Source of the DNA: Siphonodentalium dalli
Taxonomy: Eukaryota; Mollusca; Scaphopoda; Gadilida; Siphonodentaliidae
Length of the DNA: 64,000 bases
NCBI GenBank assembly: GCA_032622095.1
Contig: CP136062.1
Location: forward strand, 159,338,875-159,402,874
Direction of reading: 5' to 3'
Positions 59,449-64,000 of this stretch are shown piece after piece; position 1 is the stretch's first letter; each line of letters begins with the position of its first letter. The translations under genes were made by a program, and so were the position numbers. The notes under the pieces are model-generated. The model did not search any database, was not told the origin of the DNA, and saw only the letters and a program-made list of their open reading frames with translations.

Positions 59449-59595
59449 TCAAAAATTTCAAAAACTTCAAAAATTTCAAAAATTTCAAAAATTTCAAAAA
59501 CTTCAAAAATTTCAAAAATTTCAAAAATTTCAAAAATTTCAAAAATTTCAAAAATTTCAAAAAACTTCAAAAATTTCAAAAACTTTACAAATTTC
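59449..59595. repeat. TTCAAAAAT microsatellite
   Basis: About fifteen nine-base units (AAAAATTTC/AAAAACTTC). They give open frames on both strands (Asn-Phe-Lys and Phe-Glu-Ile runs) that are not genes. Confidence 0.92.
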
Positions 59596-60150
59596 AATAT
59601 AATGAAGATGACGAGCAACCAATTTTCGACTGGCCTGAGGTATTACGTTATGGAATGAATAACAACAGCGGATCAGAATGCATACATATAGTACGTCACT
59701 TGGACATTTTATCAGTTTATCACGTGATCACTAAATGTGGCAATCGGGTATCCACCGATGCCTTCAATGTATTATTTATAATAAATGGACTCATTGATCT
59801 CACGTAAATAATACTCTTAGTTGTTCCAATAAAATAGTTATCAAATTCGATCACCAATAGATTTGACTGTGGAATATAATGACCTTTAACTTATTTATCG
59901 ATCTAAAGGGACACTCATTGTGAATGAATGTTAACAATACAAGCGCACGAATGAAGAGCGTTGAACATATACGAAATTACTACACGAAATCATAGTGTTA
60001 TACTGTCTTGCATGTACACACGCTATGCCACCATTAAAGGCGGACAATCCACTCACGGTGTGACAACAGATACAGACATAGGCATAGTGTTATACAGTCT
60101 TCTATGTACCCACGCTATGACACCATTAAAGTACATTGGATGTTAGGTCT
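59596..60150 (+). repeat. Module Y, forward copy
   Basis: Appears again, inverted, at about 61.51-62.07 kb and from 63.59 kb to the window end. It contains a + strand frame tail DDEQPIFDWPEVLRYGMNNN then SGSECIHIVRHLDILSVYHV, which looks protein-like but opens only because the satellite upstream is open. It ends with CATAGTGTTATACAGTCTTC phrases. Confidence 0.8.
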
Positions 60151-61214
60151 ATAACTCTTGACTATGACTCTTGTCACTTTAACATTCCACACCATGCGTG
60201 CATTATCCCCCTTTAATTATGTCATAGCGTTGGAACATAGAAGACTGTATAACACTATGTCTATGTCTGTATATGTTGTCACATCGTGAGTGTATTGTCC
60301 ACCTTTAATGGTGTCGTAGCGTGTGTACATATAAGACTGTATAACACTATGTCTATGTGTTGGAACATTTAAGAAAGATGTGAAATATAAATGTCAAGAC
60401 TCAGTTCATTCGTGTAGTAATTTCGTATCAGTTAAACGCTCTTCATTCGTATGAGTAATTACCAACAGGTAAGTTGCACTATTTTTTGAAAGCAATCAAG
60501 ATGGCGTACCTCGGTGTGACATTTTCATTAAATTACAATAACCCTCGGTTGTGTTGTGTGTGCATGCATGTAGTCAACTAACCCAGAGTGACTTAATTCA
60601 CAATGAAGTAGACTGCTGCAGATGCGATATGTATTGTTTATCCAGAGCTTAAGTGTGTAAACATCACATTTTGCTCGTCACGCTACGGCGGCGGTTGTTG
60701 TTGTTGTTATTGTTGTTGTTCCTCTTTCTCAAAAGTTACGAACGATTAATAGAATACCAGCATCGAATGAAAACATCACCCATACATAACATGATCATGA
60801 AGAAAATGGTCAAACTGACCAAACACGGATATAATAATGAAGGGGCTGTAGATTCAGACAACGTTAGAGTGGTATTGTAGCTTCTGCTCTATGAGCGGTA
60901 CTTTGGCTATGTATCTGCCCTATGGGGCGGTACTTTAGCTTTGTATCACAATCGATTTCATCATGTCACCAGGTTACACATATCTATATAATAGAGTGCT
61001 CATATTGAAATCACTCATAATTACATTGACATTTGGATAGGTAGGTTGTATTGTAGACACACGAATTAAATTTGTCTGGCCATGAATGCCAATTCACCAT
61101 GATAGTTATCGATGTCAATAATGCGTTTCGTTGAGATCTTGATTGAGTTGATGACAATATTCTGACAAAATTTCTTTTCGATCTATAAAAATGCTGCTTT
61201 TTATTATCGACATG

Positions 61215-61490
61215 ATCACTTGCTCACTTGCTCATTTGCTCATTTGTATTGCTCATTTGCTCATTTTTATTGCTCATTTGCTCATTTTTATTGCTCATTT
61301 GCTCATTTGTATTGCTCATTTTTTTGCTCATTTGCTCATTTTTTTGCTCATTTGCTCATTTGTATTGCTCATTTGCTCATTTTCTTGCTCATTTGCTCAT
61401 TTTCTTGCTCATTTGCTCATTTTCTTGCTCATTTGCTCATTTTTATTGCTCATTTGCTCATTTTTTTGCTCATTTTTTGCTCATTTGCTG
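61215..61490. repeat. TTTGCTCA satellite
   Basis: TTGCTCATTTGCTCATTTTT-type units of 8-18 bases. The three frames give Leu-Ile-Cys-Ser-Phe runs resembling membrane segments, an artefact of the repeat. Confidence 0.92.
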
Positions 61491-62069
61491 ATTGATTGGT
61501 GCATACTCAAGAGTCATAGACCTAACATCCAATGTACTTTAATGGTGTCATAGCGTGGGTACATAGAATACTGTATAACACTATGCCTATGTCTGTATCT
61601 GTTGTCACACCGTGAGTGGATTGTCCGCCTTTAATGATGGCATAGCGTGTGTACATGCAAGACAGTATAACACTATGATTTCGTGTAGTAATTTCGTATA
61701 TGTTCAACGCTCTTCATTCGTGCGCTTGTATTGTTAACATTCATTCACAATGAGTGTCCCTTTAGATCGATAAATAAGTTAAAGGTCATTATATTCCACA
61801 GTCAAATCTATTGGTGATCGAATTTGATAACTATTTTATTGGAACAACTAAGAGTATTATTTACGTGAGATCAATGAGTCCAATTATTATAAATAATACA
61901 TTGAAGGCATCGGTGGATACCCGATTGCCACATTTAGTGATCACATGATAAACTGATAAAATGTCCAAGTGACGTACTATATGTATGCATTCTGATCCGC
62001 TGTTGTTATTCATTCCATAACGTAATACCTCAGGCCAGTCGAAAATTGGTTGCTCGTCATCTTCATTAT

Positions 62070-62237
62070 ATTGAAATTTTTGAAGTTTTTGAAATTTTTG
62101 AAGTTTTTTGAAATTTTTGAAATTTTTGAAGTTTTTGAAATTTTTGAAGTTTTTGAAAATTTTGAAGTTTTTGACATTTTTGAAATTTTTGAAGTTTTTG
62201 AAATTTTTGAAGTTTTTGACATTTTTGAAATTTCTTG
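62070..62237. repeat. TTCAAAAAT microsatellite, inverted copy
   Basis: Inverse of the satellite at 59.45 kb, now as TTTTTGAAATTTTTGAAGTT units, at the end of the inverted module Y. Confidence 0.92.
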
Positions 62238-64000
62238 ACTATGACTCTTGTCACTTTAACATTCCACACCATGCGTGCATTATCCCCCTTTAATTATGTC
62301 ATAGCGTTGGAACATAGAAGACTGTATAACACTATGTCTATGTCTGTATATGTTGTCACATCGTGAGTGTATTGTCCACCTTTAATGGTGTCGTAGCGTG
62401 TGTACATATAAGACTGTATAACACTATGTCTATGTCTATGTGTTGGAACATTTAAGAAAGATGTGAAATATAAATGTCAAGACTCAGTTCATTCGTGTAG
62501 TAATTTCGTATCAGTTAAACGCTCTTCATTCGTATGAGTAATTACCAACAGGTAAGTTGCACTATTTTTTGAAAGCAATCAAGATGGCGTACCTCGGTGT
62601 GACATTTTCATTAAATTACAATAACCCTCGGTTGTGTTGTGTGTGCATGCATGTAGTCAACTAACACAGAGTGACTTAATTCACAATGAAGTAGACTGCT
62701 GCAGATGCGATATGTATTGTTTATCCAGAGCTTAAGTGTGTAAACATCACATTTTGCTCGTCACGCTACGGCGGCGGTTGTTGTTGTTGTTATTGTTGTT
62801 GTTCCTCTTTCTCAAAAGTTACGAACGATTAATAGAATACCAGCATCGAATGAAAACATCACCCATACATAACATGATCATGAAGAAAATGGTCAAACTG
62901 ACCAAACACGGATATAATAATGAAGGGGCTGTAGTTTCAGACAACGTTAGAGTGGTATTGTAGCTTCTGCTCTATGAGCGGTACTTTAGCTATGTATCTG
63001 CCCTATGGGGCGGTACTTTAGCTTTGTATCACAATCGATTTCATCATGTCACCAGGTTACACATATCTATATAATAGAGTGCTCATATTGAAATCACTCA
63101 TAATTACATTGACATTTGGATAGGTAGGTTGTATTGTAGACACACGAATTAAATTTGTCTGGCCATGAATGCCAATGCACCATGATAGTTATCGATGTCA
63201 ATAATGCGTTTCGTTGAGATCTTGATTGAGTTGATGACAATATTCTGACAAAATTTCTTTTCGATCTATAAAAATGCTGCTTTTTATTATCGACATGATC
63301 ACTTGCTCACTTGCTCATTTGCTCATTTTTATTGCTCATTTGCTCATTTTTATTGCTCATTTGCTCATTTGTATTGCTCATTTGCTCATTTTTTTGCTCA
63401 TTTTTTTGCTCATTTGCTCATTTTTTGCTCATTTGCTCATTTGTATTGCCCATTTGCTCATTTTCTTGCTCATTTGCTCATTTTCTTGCTCATTTGCTCA
63501 TTTTCTTGCTCATTTGCTAATTTTTATTGCTCATTTGCTCATTATTTTGCTCATTTTTTGCTCATTTGCTCATTGATTGGTGCATACTCATGAGTCATAG
63601 ACCTAACATCCAATGTACTTTAATGGTGTCATAGCGTGGGTACATAGAAGACTGTATAACACTATGCCTATGTCTGTATCTGTTGTCACACCGTGAGTGG
63701 ATTGTCCGCCTTTAATGATGGCATAGCGTGTGTACATGCAAGACAGTATAACACTATGATTTCGTGTAGTAATTTCGTATATGTTCAACGCTCTTCATTC
63801 GTGCGTTTGTATTGTTAACATTCATTCACAATGAGTGTCCCTTTAGATCGATAAATAAGTTAAAGGTCATTATATTCCACAGTCAAATTTATTGGTGATC
63901 GAATTTGATAACTATTTTATTGGAACAACTAAGAGTATTATTTACGTGAGATCAATGAGTCCAATTATTATAAATAATACATTGAAGGCATCGGTGGATA
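62238..64000. repeat. 2.08-kb tandem unit, second copy (runs off window)
   Basis: Direct repeat of the first copy, including the X-part frame with a one-residue change (GAVDSDN to GAVVSDN), the satellite at 63.30-63.58 kb and inverted Y up to the window end. High similarity points to recent tandem duplication. Confidence 0.88.

Larger units (their letters stand above)
60156..62237. repeat. 2.08-kb tandem unit, first copy (module X plus inverted Y)
   Basis: Begins TTGACTATGACTCTTGTCAC. The X part (to about 61.5 kb) has a good donor ACAG|GTAAGT near 60.47 kb after a tiny ATG frame, a short frame ending TKHGYNNEGAVDSDNVRVVL (stop near 60.88 kb) and a TTTGCTCA satellite. The Y part is the inverse of 59.45-60.15 kb. 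The next copy follows with a 2,081-2,083-base offset. Confidence 0.85.

Noticed and set aside
59373-59807. 144-codon frame with Asn-Phe-Lys runs
   Set aside because: The central part is the TTCAAAAAT microsatellite, which is open in several frames and on both strands; only the flanks might be coding and they lack support.
61191-61553. Open frames of 87-120 codons rich in Leu-Ile-Cys-Ser-Phe, like a membrane protein
   Set aside because: They are translations of the TTTGCTCA satellite in all three frames; the same happens at 63.27-63.59 kb.

Overview
The window is nuclear DNA of an animal, most likely a marine invertebrate. The evidence is spliced genes with GT-AG introns, a metazoan V-ATPase gene, a C-type-lectin-like gene, a non-LTR retrotransposon, a tRNA-derived SINE with an (ATCA)n tail, and dense palindromic MITEs. 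A mollusc-like lineage is a guess from the repeat style. The species cannot be fixed from sequence alone. Nothing looks prokaryotic, and most short open frames are chance or repeat products.

Layout. 1-2.27 kb: diverged repeats and satellite. 2.27-9.88 kb: the last four coding exons of V-type H+-ATPase subunit B on the + strand. Its introns hold a 31-bp minisatellite built from the first exon's own splice-donor boundary, hAT-like and piggyBac-like MITEs, a SINE and a LINE fragment. 9.9-18.3 kb: 3' UTR, more MITEs and interspersed repeats, with a few weak exon candidates near 15 kb. 18.37-24.40 kb: two phase-matched - strand exons that together form a C-type lectin-like domain, with a 5'-truncated LINE (RT frame 684 residues from its first alternative start) in the intron between them.

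22.39-28.69 kb is repeated almost exactly at 52.08-58.86 kb. The second copy has an extra 582-bp TTAA-flanked insertion and carries an orphan copy of the first lectin exon. 31.15-33.36 kb: a 2.2-kb foldback element made of many copies of a 20-bp perfect palindrome. 33.94-52.08 kb: a tandem array of a ~5.9-kb unit in two full copies and one truncated copy. The first copy is interrupted by a 4,774-bp TA-flanked DNA transposon, and the empty site is preserved in the second copy. That transposon carries exon-like, cysteine-rich segments on its - strand and dense TTAGCGTT-type motif arrays at both ends. 58.9-64 kb: a 2.08-kb tandem repeat whose modules are partly inverted, with TTCAAAAA and TTTGCTCA satellites.

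How it fits together: only the V-ATPase B exons and the lectin-domain exons are convincing host genes. The rest is a record of repeated transposition and recent segmental duplication. Several insertions can be dated relative to the duplications because empty and filled sites are both present in the window. The most unusual items are the splice-site minisatellite in the V-ATPase gene and the TA-flanked transposon with its candidate spliced gene.
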